From contig NZ_APHJ01000021.1 of assembly GCF_000403785.1 (NCBI RefSeq), positions 124,001-188,000 of the forward strand: a stretch of DNA of 64,000 bases, in the 5' to 3' direction. Source of the stretch: Gillisia sp. CAL575. GTDB taxonomy: Bacteria; Bacteroidota; Bacteroidia; Flavobacteriales; Flavobacteriaceae. A model generated the notes under the pieces. It was not told the origin of the DNA and did not search any database. It worked only from the letters and a program-made list of their open reading frames with translations. Below, piece after piece: positions 42,441-51,435 of this stretch (the first letter of the stretch is position 1; every line of letters begins with the position of its first letter). A program made the position numbers and the translations under genes.

Positions 42441-43228
42441 GAGTTCATAAAGTTTAAAACTACTTTATTAAATTCTGTGGGTTGATCCATTGTAACTCCA
42501 TGTCTAGAATTTTTAATAATTTCCAACTTGGCATTCTTCATTTTTTCAACATATTTTACTTTAGAATCTATTGGAGTATAATCTAATTCTGAAGCAATCA
42601 CCAAACTTGGAATTGCAATCTTTTCGATATTATCTCCTAATCCCCATTCCATTAATGTTATAAAAGAATTATAATAAGGATCCAGCCTATTTTCGCTGGC
42701 TCTCTTATAAAATATCTGCTGAAGCTCTTTTTGCTCAGGATCTGGAAACATACCCTCAGAAACTTTCTTGGCCATTGCTTGCATTCCTTCAGATTTTAAT
42801 AGAGTTGTCCTTTCCTGAATCATTTGCTCTCCAAACTCACCTAGATTATTAAAATCTGGTGCTGTATTTACTATCACCATTTTATTAAATATTGATGGAT
42901 ATTTCACAGCCATATCAAAAGCGATTGCACCTCCCATTGAAAAACCAACTACTGTGCATTTTTCAATATTAAGAGACTGCAAGAGCAATTTCATGTCTTC
43001 TCCACATTGAGAGATTCCATAGTCTTCTTTCAAACTGGGCTTAGTAGAATTTCCATGTCCTCTAAGATCTGGAGCAATCACCCTGAAAGCTTCAGAAAAA
43101 GCCTCCTTTTGGAAATCCCAATCTGCTTTAGTAGAACCCAAACCATGGAGAAGAAGCATTACTTCCCCTGCTCCTTGGTCTAGATATTCTATACTAATAC
43201 CGTTTGATAACTTCTTTTTGTTAATCAT
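42437..43228 (-). CDS. Alpha/beta hydrolase (3-oxoadipate enol-lactonase-like)
   Basis: The 263-residue cytoplasmic hydrolase has the oxyanion region LLLHGLGSTKADWDFQ and the nucleophile elbow VVGFSMGGAIAFDMA (Ser about residue 97). The acid is in ASELDYTPIDSK and the catalytic His in NSRHGVTMDQP. There is no signal peptide, so it acts inside. Likely substrates are esters or lactones; a hydroxybutyrate oligomer is possible from the context. It overlaps bdhA by 4 bp. Confidence 0.85.
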   Translation of the reverse strand: MINKKKLSNGISIEYLDQGAGEVMLLLHGLGSTKADWDFQKEAFSEAFRVIAPDLRGHGNSTKPSLKEDYGISQCGEDMKLLLQSLNIEKCTVVGFSMGGAIAFDMAVKYPSIFNKMVIVNTAPDFNNLGEFGEQMIQERTTLLKSEGMQAMAKKVSEGMFPDPEQKELQQIFYKRASENRLDPYYNSFITLMEWGLGDNIEKIAIPSLVIASELDYTPIDSKVKYVEKMKNAKLEIIKNSRHGVTMDQPTEFNKVVLNFMNS

Positions 43229-43244
43229 TTATACCGCTTTAAGA

Positions 43245-45728
43245 TTACTTGCGTAAAGCTTCAATTGGCAAATGATATTTTAATTCTACTTGGAACAATC
43301 TCCCTATTGTTGGGGAAGCCACAAATTCTCTAACCTCAGATCCAAACAAGTTGGTGATGCTTGCACCAATTGCAAGATCTTCAGTAATATGATAACCTAC
43401 GTTTAAATCTACATTCACGAAATCCCCTAATGGACCATAGTTCCAGGTTCTTCCATTTCTTGCATTTTCAAAAATATCATTTGTACCATCTCCATTAAGA
43501 TCTTGTGTTTCTGCAGCGATATTTATTCCGGAGAAAAAGTCATACTGCTCAACATATCTACCATATACAGATCCGTAAAACTTATCTGAAGAATAATAAT
43601 ACCCTAATCCCATTTTGTTTTTAGGAGTATTTATTGGTAGATCGGTCTTGGTAACCACTCCATCTTTATTAGCATCGTTTGCAAGGTCATTTTCATCTAA
43701 ATCAAAATCGAAGTAGGAATAATTAAATGACACTCTATGCTTATCATTAAAATAATAATTTAATCCCAGATCGGCTCCATAAGTATCTACAGATCCAAAA
43801 TTTAAGTATGTCAAAACAAAAGCTCCTGTAGATCCAGGAATCAATTCTCCAATTGGAGTATCTCCTCTTGTGGCAACAGGAGAAGTAGCAGAAATATTAA
43901 TAAGTGGACTTAAGAAATCTTCAGATTGATTGTAATAAGCATTTACATCTAAGAGCAATTTATCTCCAGCGATCTTACCTTTATACCCAATCTCGTAAGA
44001 ATTGATGGTCTCTACTTTTAATGGATCTATTACGGTTCCATTTTCTAAAGTGAATCCTTCTCCATTTCCTAATACAAGACCTCCAAATAGGTTTCCGCTT
44101 AAGTTTAAAATTGAAGGCGCAGCAATTCCTTTTCCATAAGTTGCTCTAAAACTTCCAAAATCGAAGTTCTTAACGATGGCTGCTTTCGGAATAAAATTCC
44201 CTCCATATAATTCATGATCATCATATCTACCTACAAATAATAAATCTACATCTGCATCATCAAAAGTATATTCCAATTGACCATATACTCCTGTTTGATC
44301 TATAACAATTGCCCCGTCTGAGTCTAATAAATAAGTGTTCTTAGAATCGGCATTATCTTGCTGATATTGTGCTCCTACTACATAAGAAAGGGCACCAAGA
44401 TTATTATTGTATTGAGCTTCTGCATTAAATCTTCTAGAAGCATCTTTAAAAACACTTCCTCTTGGTAAACTTATTCCTCCATCTGGAATTCCTTCTATTG
44501 GGAACCACTGCTCTGTAAACGAACGTTGAAGTGCCTCTTGCTCAGTAAAACCATTATTAATAAATGAAACATAATTCTGTGTTCTCTGATTAATAGCATA
44601 AGTATCTTCTGTCTTACTCCAAGTATGATATAAATTGGCGTAAAAATGTGGCGAAACTAATTTTACCTGTGCATAATCTATAGACCAATCTTTAATCTGG
44701 TTTCTACCAGCATTGGTAACTCCTAGGTTACTATTATTACTGTGCCCATAAGAAGCAATAATATCTGTTTTATCTGAAAGACCATAATAAACAGCTCCTC
44801 CGTATTTAGTTGTAGAAAAATCTTTATCTAATTCTAATTCTGGGTACGCAGTTGTGCCCACATAAACAGAATCTACATAATCAAATTCTTCACCTTGTGT
44901 GTGCTCTCCCCAAACCTTGAAGGAGAAACTATCATTTAATTTCATTGCATGTCTCAGTCTCGCACTGAATACACTTTGATTTCCTGCTGAAACAGCTACA
45001 TCTGTACCCTCAGATGTTCTAGGATCTTTTGTTAACGTAGCAACTAATCCATTATGGGCATTTGGCCCATATAATGCCGCATTGGGACCAAGAATAATCT
45101 CTACTCTTTCAATATCATCTTTTGTAATAGTTGTAAAAGAACCAAATGGTAAGCCAGTAGCTACCAGAGAAGAAATTCTTGAATCCTCAATTTGTAAATT
45201 CTTTGAATTGAAAGCAGAGTTAAATCCACGGATATTGATTCCTGTACCTTGCACTCCACTTCTAACATAATCTACCCCTTTTTGTCTTGAGGCTAATTCT
45301 CCCACACTTCCAGCATAATTGGAAATTTCTTGTGCTCCAATAATTGCTATAGTTGCAGGCGCTCTTGTAACTTTTTGAGGTCTTCTGTTTGCAGAAAGCA
45401 CAACCTCATCCATCATGGAGGAAGAAGCCTCTAAACTAAAATTCATTGTAATTGCAGCTCCCTCTGTTACTACTATTTCTTTCGATACAGATTTATACCC
45501 AATAAAAAATACATCTATAGTATATGTTTCTGCCTTTAGATCTTTAAGACTGTAATTTCCACTTTCATTTGCCGAAACACCCGTATTTGTACCCCTAATT
45601 ACAACGCTTGTTCCCTCAAGAGGTTCTTGAGTGACTGCGTCCAGTACAGTTCCGCTAATACTACCCGTTTGGGCTAATGAAGCAAGGCTGAAAAAAATGC
45701 TTAAAAGCATCATTATTTTAATCTTCAT
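43245..45728 (-). CDS. TonB-dependent outer-membrane receptor
   Basis: The 827-residue protein has a signal peptide ending at SLAQT (about 20). A carboxypeptidase-regulatory-like domain covers about 22-105 (GSISGTVLDAVTQEPLEGTSVVIRGTNTGVSANESGNYSL), then comes a plug (VVLSANRRPQKVTRAPATIAIIGAQEI) and a beta barrel ending HLPIEALRK. No SusD partner is nearby, so it is not a SusCD pair. It probably imports a small substrate for the cytoplasmic enzymes of this cluster. The gene has its own promoter region with an operator-like motif shared with the symporter gene. Confidence 0.92.
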   Translation of the reverse strand: MKIKIMMLLSIFFSLASLAQTGSISGTVLDAVTQEPLEGTSVVIRGTNTGVSANESGNYSLKDLKAETYTIDVFFIGYKSVSKEIVVTEGAAITMNFSLEASSSMMDEVVLSANRRPQKVTRAPATIAIIGAQEISNYAGSVGELASRQKGVDYVRSGVQGTGINIRGFNSAFNSKNLQIEDSRISSLVATGLPFGSFTTITKDDIERVEIILGPNAALYGPNAHNGLVATLTKDPRTSEGTDVAVSAGNQSVFSARLRHAMKLNDSFSFKVWGEHTQGEEFDYVDSVYVGTTAYPELELDKDFSTTKYGGAVYYGLSDKTDIIASYGHSNNSNLGVTNAGRNQIKDWSIDYAQVKLVSPHFYANLYHTWSKTEDTYAINQRTQNYVSFINNGFTEQEALQRSFTEQWFPIEGIPDGGISLPRGSVFKDASRRFNAEAQYNNNLGALSYVVGAQYQQDNADSKNTYLLDSDGAIVIDQTGVYGQLEYTFDDADVDLLFVGRYDDHELYGGNFIPKAAIVKNFDFGSFRATYGKGIAAPSILNLSGNLFGGLVLGNGEGFTLENGTVIDPLKVETINSYEIGYKGKIAGDKLLLDVNAYYNQSEDFLSPLINISATSPVATRGDTPIGELIPGSTGAFVLTYLNFGSVDTYGADLGLNYYFNDKHRVSFNYSYFDFDLDENDLANDANKDGVVTKTDLPINTPKNKMGLGYYYSSDKFYGSVYGRYVEQYDFFSGINIAAETQDLNGDGTNDIFENARNGRTWNYGPLGDFVNVDLNVGYHITEDLAIGASITNLFGSEVREFVASPTIGRLFQVELKYHLPIEALRK

Positions 45729-45803
45729 AAGTTGATTGTTTAATTATTTTAAGACCAAATTAACAAGTAGAACCGCTTTTGAATCTTTGGATTCGCTTTA
45801 GTT

Positions 45804-45813
45804 AAGTGCGACC
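45804..45813 (-). promoter_or_regulatory. Shared 10-bp motif upstream of the TonB receptor
   Basis: The plus strand reads AAGTGCGACC, 76 bp upstream of the receptor start. The identical 10-mer lies 74 bp upstream of the symporter start (51276-51285). A -7 box TAATTTTG (45818-45825) lies 5 bp before it in transcription order, so it would overlap the transcription start, a typical operator position. Confidence 0.6.
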
Positions 45814-45817
45814 AAAA

Positions 45818-45825
45818 CAAAATTA
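45818..45825 (-). promoter_or_regulatory. -7 element of the TonB receptor promoter
   Basis: The minus strand reads TAATTTTG, matching TAnnTTTG, about 90 bp before the start codon. No clear -33 TTG. Confidence 0.4.
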
Positions 45826-45854
45826 TAATTAGAAAAGTTAATAAATTAGACTTT

Positions 45855-47291
45855 TTAAGCGCTTACAAGCTGCTTTTTAAGGTGCGACTTAATTTTAGAA
45901 AAGACATCTGGTAGGATAAAAGTCAGCCTATTAACAAAGGCAAAAAGATCTTTTTTTCCTTTATCTGTAAGCTTAAAATTTGATGTTGTATTTATAAGAT
46001 CTTCTAATAATTTTTCTTCGGGAATAGATCCATTCATGTATAAAGCCAGAAAAAAATACCAATGAATTTTAGGGATGAAATCCTCCTTATTCATCACTTC
46101 CAACTCTCGTTCTAGCAGCTCGTATTTGTTGACCATTTTCACTACTTCTACATGTTTTTCTGTAGCGGTGAGCAGCATTAAATAATTGGAAAAGAAATGT
46201 CTCCAGCGGTGCTCGAAGACATGTTGCTTATTATTAAAAAGGAAATTTTCTGCAAAAGTTTCCGCGATCTTTAAACGCTTATTTCTAACCAGCGTTCTAA
46301 TATAATGCGTTGCAAACCCTAATCTTTGATGATTATTATTGGACTTTTTAAACAGTGCGTAATTCTCTGTGAGAATGTTTAAAGCTTGTTTATTCTTCTC
46401 CCGCTTCAATAGAATTGCGATGAGATTATTTAAATAGAATAACTTATCGCTGTTTTCCTGTTTTACTGAAAGATGAGCATAATATTCTGCTTTTTCAGCA
46501 TCATCCAGATTGGAGTGTAAAATAACTCTGTTTGCATAATAGTTAAAAAGCACTCTTTTAGAATACATCTTACCATCGCTGAAGCATTCATCTATATAAT
46601 CGAAAACCAACATCGCTTTCTGGTATTCTTTATAATTAAAGTATAGGAACACCAACCTTATAAAGGAATTGTATTTGTTTTTTCCATCCAGCTCTTCACT
46701 GTATAAATAAGAAAGCAATTGTTGCTCCCAATGCATCGTGTTTAAAGTGCCGCTCGTATATTCCTGTGTAAGATCTTTAGTTGCATAAAAGAGCTGCTCT
46801 TTCACCTTTATAGACTCTTCGTAAAACTTCTTGTTTTCCTGAAGAAAACTCTCGGTGAACTTACAGTCCTGGTATCTAAAACGAATTAATAAGTAGTCCT
46901 GAAATTCTTTTAAAAGCTCGTAAAATTTCTGAAAGTAAAAAGAAGTGTTATTGTAAGTTGAAATATGACTCAGAAGCTCTTGTTCTTCCTTAGGAGTAAT
47001 GGTATCGGTGATTATCTGTTTTTCGGTAAAGGATAAATATTCCAAATGCGCATCTACATCTACCGTTCCCAGCTTAGTGTTGATCCATTTTTTGATGTAG
47101 GCATATTTCCTTTTATCAATGTCTTCATCAAAACTTTCAACGCTATCAAATCTCTCCGCATTAATGCATACCTTCTTAAGTATTGATTCCTTTTCCTCAT
47201 CTCTAATCCTGTTTTCTTTTAAAAGAAAAGATGCCTCATGAGGGAGAATTCCTTCAGCAAAATCATTAAATATCTTTAGTTTAGATTTCAT
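45855..47291 (-). CDS. Alpha-helical repeat protein of unknown function
   Basis: The 478-residue protein is cytoplasmic (no signal or membrane segment). It is nearly all helical with TPR-like pairs (FIRLVFLYFNYKEYQKAMLVFDYIDEC, LFYLNNLIAILLKREKNKQALNILTENY, GFATHYIRTLVRNKRLKIAETFAENFL). No DNA-binding domain or catalytic motif is seen. Its start overlaps the upstream hydrolase by 4 bp, so it is co-transcribed with the catabolic cluster. A regulatory or scaffold role is possible but unproven. Confidence 0.75.
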   Translation of the reverse strand: MKSKLKIFNDFAEGILPHEASFLLKENRIRDEEKESILKKVCINAERFDSVESFDEDIDKRKYAYIKKWINTKLGTVDVDAHLEYLSFTEKQIITDTITPKEEQELLSHISTYNNTSFYFQKFYELLKEFQDYLLIRFRYQDCKFTESFLQENKKFYEESIKVKEQLFYATKDLTQEYTSGTLNTMHWEQQLLSYLYSEELDGKNKYNSFIRLVFLYFNYKEYQKAMLVFDYIDECFSDGKMYSKRVLFNYYANRVILHSNLDDAEKAEYYAHLSVKQENSDKLFYLNNLIAILLKREKNKQALNILTENYALFKKSNNNHQRLGFATHYIRTLVRNKRLKIAETFAENFLFNNKQHVFEHRWRHFFSNYLMLLTATEKHVEVVKMVNKYELLERELEVMNKEDFIPKIHWYFFLALYMNGSIPEEKLLEDLINTTSNFKLTDKGKKDLFAFVNRLTFILPDVFSKIKSHLKKQLVSA

Positions 47292-48220
47292 TCCTGATTC
47301 ATAAAATCTTCAATTTCACGATTTACTTCAGCAGCTTTTTCAAAATTCACAAAATGACCAGCTTTTTCAATGATCTTTACCTCTAGCTGTTGCATATGTT
47401 CTTTTGCCGTTTTACTTAAATTCAGTAAATCTAGAGTTGGATGAAAATACCTATTCGGGATCAAAGCGTCTTCCTTGCCAAATATCATAAGTACAGGCAT
47501 TTTAATTTTATTAAGATCTTCCAAAACAGGCTCATCTAACATAGCTGCGATATTATTCACGATAATTATAGAATGCTCTTTAAAATCACTTGCCTCTTTC
47601 ATTCCAATCCTATCCTTTACCATGAATTCTGCCTCAGCAGGAAATTCATAGAAATTCATTTTAAAATTATTCCTTATTTGCTCTTCAGTAGCATTCTGAA
47701 CCATTTCTGCGGTATAAGAAACTTTTAAAATACCTGCTTCTTGCGGACTAAAGGTTTCAATTCCTGCTGGAGCAATTAGAATAAGTTTTTCAAAATTCTC
47801 GGGATGATTCAAAACTGAATGTATAGCAACTTGACCACCCATAGAATGCCCAACTAGGCTGACATTTTTAAGTTCCTTTTGCTGAATGAATTCATTAATA
47901 AAGCAAGCATAATCTGCCATTGAATAATGATTGGAATTCTTACTTGATTTTCCATAACCCGGAAGGTCTATTGCTATGCTTGTATAATTTTCCTTAAGCT
48001 TAGCTATATTTTTGCTCCATGCTTCCATATTACTGGAAAGTCCGTGAACAAATAACAACACATTATCTCCTGCACCTTCTTCGAGGTAGGCGATTTCTTC
48101 TGATTTTATTTGAATCTTTTTCACGGCAGTATCATAATTTAGGGTCTCACTTATGGTCGTTTGTGCGGTAATGCTTAAGCTATAGATGAACAGGATGCTA
48201 AACAACATTTTTCTTATCAT
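47288..48220 (-). CDS. Exported alpha/beta hydrolase
   Basis: The 310-residue hydrolase has an N-terminal signal peptide (MLFSILFIYSLSITAQ, about 1-20). The oxyanion motif is LLFVHGLSSNMEAW, the nucleophile elbow VSLVGHSMGGQVAIH, the acid is in FGKEDALIPN and the His in EKAGHFVNFE. The signal peptide places it in the periplasm, unlike the cytoplasmic hydrolase at 42437. That fits stepwise ester cleavage: outside first, then inside. It overlaps the acyl-CoA synthetase by 23 bp and the helical-repeat gene by 4 bp. Confidence 0.85.
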   Translation of the reverse strand: MIRKMLFSILFIYSLSITAQTTISETLNYDTAVKKIQIKSEEIAYLEEGAGDNVLLFVHGLSSNMEAWSKNIAKLKENYTSIAIDLPGYGKSSKNSNHYSMADYACFINEFIQQKELKNVSLVGHSMGGQVAIHSVLNHPENFEKLILIAPAGIETFSPQEAGILKVSYTAEMVQNATEEQIRNNFKMNFYEFPAEAEFMVKDRIGMKEASDFKEHSIIIVNNIAAMLDEPVLEDLNKIKMPVLMIFGKEDALIPNRYFHPTLDLLNLSKTAKEHMQQLEVKIIEKAGHFVNFEKAAEVNREIEDFMNQE

Positions 48221-49721
48221 GATCTAGAATTTTATATAATGCTTTGAGTTTTTCTCTATCTATCTTCCCAATGCCAGATTTGGGTAAAGAATCGAGACAA
48301 ATAATATCTTTTGGAACTTTGTACCCTGCTAGGTACTTTTTTAAATGACTTAAAATATCTGTGACATCCAGATTCTCGCTTTTTAAAACTATAAAAGCAA
48401 CACCTATCTCGCCCCAATTTTCATTTTCGATTCCTACTACTGCTGCTTCCCGAACAAGATCATACTTATATAAAATATGTTCGATCTCGGATGGGTGAAT
48501 ATTTTCTCCTCCAGAAATATAAAGCTGGGTTTTCCTTCCTAGCACATAAATAAAACCATCTTCATCATATTTAGCCATATCTCCAGTATACAGCCACTCT
48601 TCCCTTATTTTATTAAGCGAATAACCAGAATTGTTCCAATACCCAGGAGTTACTATATTTCCCCGCAAGCAGATCTCCCCAGCTTCCTGAATTGCAACTT
48701 CTTCATTTTCTGAATTAACTATTTTAATATCTACGTAAAAATTAGGCTTGCCAATGGAACCTTTTTTCCATAATGCATCATGATAATGAAGCGAAGTAAT
48801 GCAAGGGCCAGCTTCAGTTAATCCGTAACCTTGGCTAAGTAAAATTCCTTTTTCTGCCCATGCTTCAATTAGTGGAATTGAGAGTGGCTCCCCTCCCACC
48901 ACGATGTACTTCAACTTATTCGGAGTGAAATTTGAAAAAGCCTTGTTTTTAGCCATCATTCTAAGCATAGTAGGAACCGCCAAAAACAAAGAAATAGGTT
49001 CGCTCTCCAGATAGTTTAATACCTTTTTCGGCTTAAATCTTTTTAGAAAATCTACTCTTGCGCCACGATGTAACATAGGTAGCAATAAAACATTCCATCC
49101 AGAGGTATGGAATGGTGGTAATACATTTAAAGTGTGATCTAAGGAAGTTAACTCAAGCTGCATAGAGGTATTGAGACTGTTCCAAAACATCATCCGATTA
49201 GTATATATCACCCCTTTTGGTTTTCCTGTTGTTCCCGATGTATAAAAAATAAAAATAGGCTGGTCTACTTCTATTATGAACTTGATGTTTTCCTCATCTT
49301 GGCTTAATTTATTAGCTTCAGCAAAGAAGGATTCAAATTTTACTGTCGGAATATTCTTGATTTCAGACTGCTCATTCAGCAAATTAAATTGCGTGAGTTC
49401 GGCTAGGATCAAAGAGGGATTTACATCATTTATATAATGTAATAATTCATATTCTGTAGCTCGAAAATTTAAGGGCACCAGGATGAGACCGAGGCGTTGA
49501 GCTGCAATAAATAGCATTAAATACTCCGGAGAATGTGCCGCTATAACTGCAATTCGATCTCCTTTTTTAAGCTGAAAATGATTTAAAAGATAAGAACCTA
49601 CCTTTCGAGACTTATCATCCAATTGTTTGTAACTGAGACTAAGACCGGTATCCAAAGACATCACTGCCTTTTTATTTGGTTTGTAAGATGACCATTTGGA
49701 GACCCAGTCTAAATAATTCAT
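48198..49721 (-). CDS. Acyl-CoA synthetase (AMP-binding, FadD-like)
   Basis: Activates a carboxylic acid to its CoA thioester via an acyl-adenylate. The 507-residue protein shows the P-loop YTSGTTGKPKGV, SQGYGLTEAGP, the hinge WLYTGDMAKYDEDGFIYVLGRKTQLYISGGENIHPSEIE and the C-terminal catalytic Lys in KSGIGKIDREKLK. It is too short to be acetoacetyl-CoA synthetase and resembles medium-chain or hydroxy-acid ligases. Substrate is not readable. It starts 4 bp inside the symporter stop and overlaps the exported hydrolase gene. Confidence 0.9.
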   Translation of the reverse strand: MNYLDWVSKWSSYKPNKKAVMSLDTGLSLSYKQLDDKSRKVGSYLLNHFQLKKGDRIAVIAAHSPEYLMLFIAAQRLGLILVPLNFRATEYELLHYINDVNPSLILAELTQFNLLNEQSEIKNIPTVKFESFFAEANKLSQDEENIKFIIEVDQPIFIFYTSGTTGKPKGVIYTNRMMFWNSLNTSMQLELTSLDHTLNVLPPFHTSGWNVLLLPMLHRGARVDFLKRFKPKKVLNYLESEPISLFLAVPTMLRMMAKNKAFSNFTPNKLKYIVVGGEPLSIPLIEAWAEKGILLSQGYGLTEAGPCITSLHYHDALWKKGSIGKPNFYVDIKIVNSENEEVAIQEAGEICLRGNIVTPGYWNNSGYSLNKIREEWLYTGDMAKYDEDGFIYVLGRKTQLYISGGENIHPSEIEHILYKYDLVREAAVVGIENENWGEIGVAFIVLKSENLDVTDILSHLKKYLAGYKVPKDIICLDSLPKSGIGKIDREKLKALYKILDHDKKNVV

Positions 49722-51202
49722 ACCTTCTTTTTACTAAATAAATATAGAGAATTACCAATTATAAATGAGGCCACAATAGCAATAGCTGCCGAAACTCCCG
49801 GATTATTCACTGGCTCCTGCATGTAAGGCGTAAACCGACCATAATAAATGATAAAGTGTAGAGCAACCGCCGAAACACTTGCAATGATCACCGCATTTTT
49901 ACTTACTTTTTTAAAGTAGATCCCAAACAGTACTGGTACAAAAGCTGCAGCGAAATATGCATACACTCCATTTTGAGCAAAGATTGCTACACTAATATCT
50001 GGGTTTAAAATTTGATCATAGCTCAGTAAAAAACTGACAATTCCCAGTGCTATAATCACAATCTTATTTAATGCAAATCCGCTTATTTTTTTTACTGAAG
50101 GAAATAACGGAGTAATAAGATCTGTACTTATAGTGGTTGACAGAGACTGAATTAATCCTTCCAAAGTTGAAAGCCCTGCCGAGATAAGTCCGGCAACTAT
50201 TATAACTCCAACTCCGGCTGAAAAAGTTTTGACTACATAAGCCGAAACCAGTTCATCCATTTTAAGAGGAACTCCTTCTAAAGTAAGATCTGGAAATGTA
50301 ATTCTTGCATAAAAACCAACCATAACCACTAAAAAGAAAACCGTCATACAGCCAATTGCGATAAATAGGTATTTATTTACAGATTTAGCATCCCTTAAAA
50401 ATAAAGATTTTGTAATAATATGAGGTTGACAAACAATAGCGATCCCTATAATAATTTGGCAGAAAATTATTTCGAAATAATCACGAAACAAAAAGCTCTT
50501 TTCATTGGTGGTTTGGGTAAGATTTGGGTCTATATTATCCAGTATATTGGCAAATCCATCTAGCCCTCCATTAAAATATTCAGCCCCGGATAGTATTAAA
50601 ATAATTGCCACTACAAACATGATGATCGCTTGGATAGAATTGGTATAAACCATAGAATTGGCACCTCCAAACATCATATATCCAAACACAAATACTATTA
50701 AAGCTAACAAAACATAAAATGGTTCTAGATTTAAAGACTTGGAAATTATTTGAGTTAGACCCACACAGATCAAAACAATGAAAGTGATTAACAATAATGA
50801 TAAAAAAGCAAAGAAAATAGTTAAGCCTTTGCTGTCATAACGTTTACCGATCCATTGAGCCATGGTCAAAGCTTTTACGGTAGAACCATATTTTTGAAAT
50901 GCTTTGGTAAAGAAAATTAGAGAGCAAAAAATTGCAATAGGCATTACAAACCCAAAAGAGATCAGGCCAGAAAAACCATATAAAGCAATAAACCCTGGGT
51001 TTATTATAAAGGTTGCCGCACTGGTCATAGATGCAGCTAAAGACAAGCCAACCGCCCATGCCGGGAATCCTTTGCTACCGAGTGCGAAATCATCTATATC
51101 TTTTGTTTTTCGCATTCCGCGAACCACAAAGAATATTATTACCAATGAATAAACAATAAGGAGAAGAGTAACGTATAAAGACCAAGTTTCACTTGCAAAC
51201 AT
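49718..51202 (-). CDS. Sodium:solute symporter (SSF family)
   Basis: The 494-residue inner-membrane protein has about 13 helices. SSF motifs include GSKGFPAWAVGLSLAASMTSAATFIINPGFIALYGFSGLISFG near the start, IVAGLISAGLSTLEGLIQSLST (sodium site region, after helix 8) and FGYMMFGGANSMVYTNSIQ. SSF carriers take up acetate, proline, monocarboxylates or sugars with Na+. Co-transcription with an acyl-CoA synthetase and a 3-hydroxybutyrate dehydrogenase suggests a monocarboxylate or hydroxy-acid. It is the first gene of this minus-strand cluster. Confidence 0.9.
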   Translation of the reverse strand: MFASETWSLYVTLLLIVYSLVIIFFVVRGMRKTKDIDDFALGSKGFPAWAVGLSLAASMTSAATFIINPGFIALYGFSGLISFGFVMPIAIFCSLIFFTKAFQKYGSTVKALTMAQWIGKRYDSKGLTIFFAFLSLLLITFIVLICVGLTQIISKSLNLEPFYVLLALIVFVFGYMMFGGANSMVYTNSIQAIIMFVVAIILILSGAEYFNGGLDGFANILDNIDPNLTQTTNEKSFLFRDYFEIIFCQIIIGIAIVCQPHIITKSLFLRDAKSVNKYLFIAIGCMTVFFLVVMVGFYARITFPDLTLEGVPLKMDELVSAYVVKTFSAGVGVIIVAGLISAGLSTLEGLIQSLSTTISTDLITPLFPSVKKISGFALNKIVIIALGIVSFLLSYDQILNPDISVAIFAQNGVYAYFAAAFVPVLFGIYFKKVSKNAVIIASVSAVALHFIIYYGRFTPYMQEPVNNPGVSAAIAIVASFIIGNSLYLFSKKKV

Positions 51203-51275
51203 AGAATTGTGGAGAATAATGAAAAGTGAAATTAATATTTATACTTCCGCTAAAAGTTTAATTTAAATAAAACTA

Positions 51276-51285
51276 AAGTGCGACC
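51276..51285 (-). promoter_or_regulatory. Shared 10-bp motif upstream of the symporter operon
   Basis: AAGTGCGACC on the plus strand, 74 bp before the symporter start. The same 10-mer lies 76 bp upstream of the TonB receptor. A TAACTTAG (51285-51292, one mismatch to TAnnTTTG) precedes it in transcription order. It probably binds one regulator for both units. Confidence 0.6.
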
Positions 51286-51435
51286 TAAGTTATATTTTTA
51301 TAAATATAGTCCAAATCAGCTACAAATTAAAGGATACTTTGTTTAGGACTTAAATATTCACAAACTAATTTCCAGATTGCTGTTTTTAATAAAGTGTAAT
51401 ATTTAAATTTAGGCTTCGATAAAATCAGTTTCAGT

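Noticed and set aside
45876-45886. Third AGGTGCGACTT copy of the shared regulatory motif
   Set aside because: It differs from the 10-mer, and it lies within the coding end of the helical-repeat gene, so it is probably chance.
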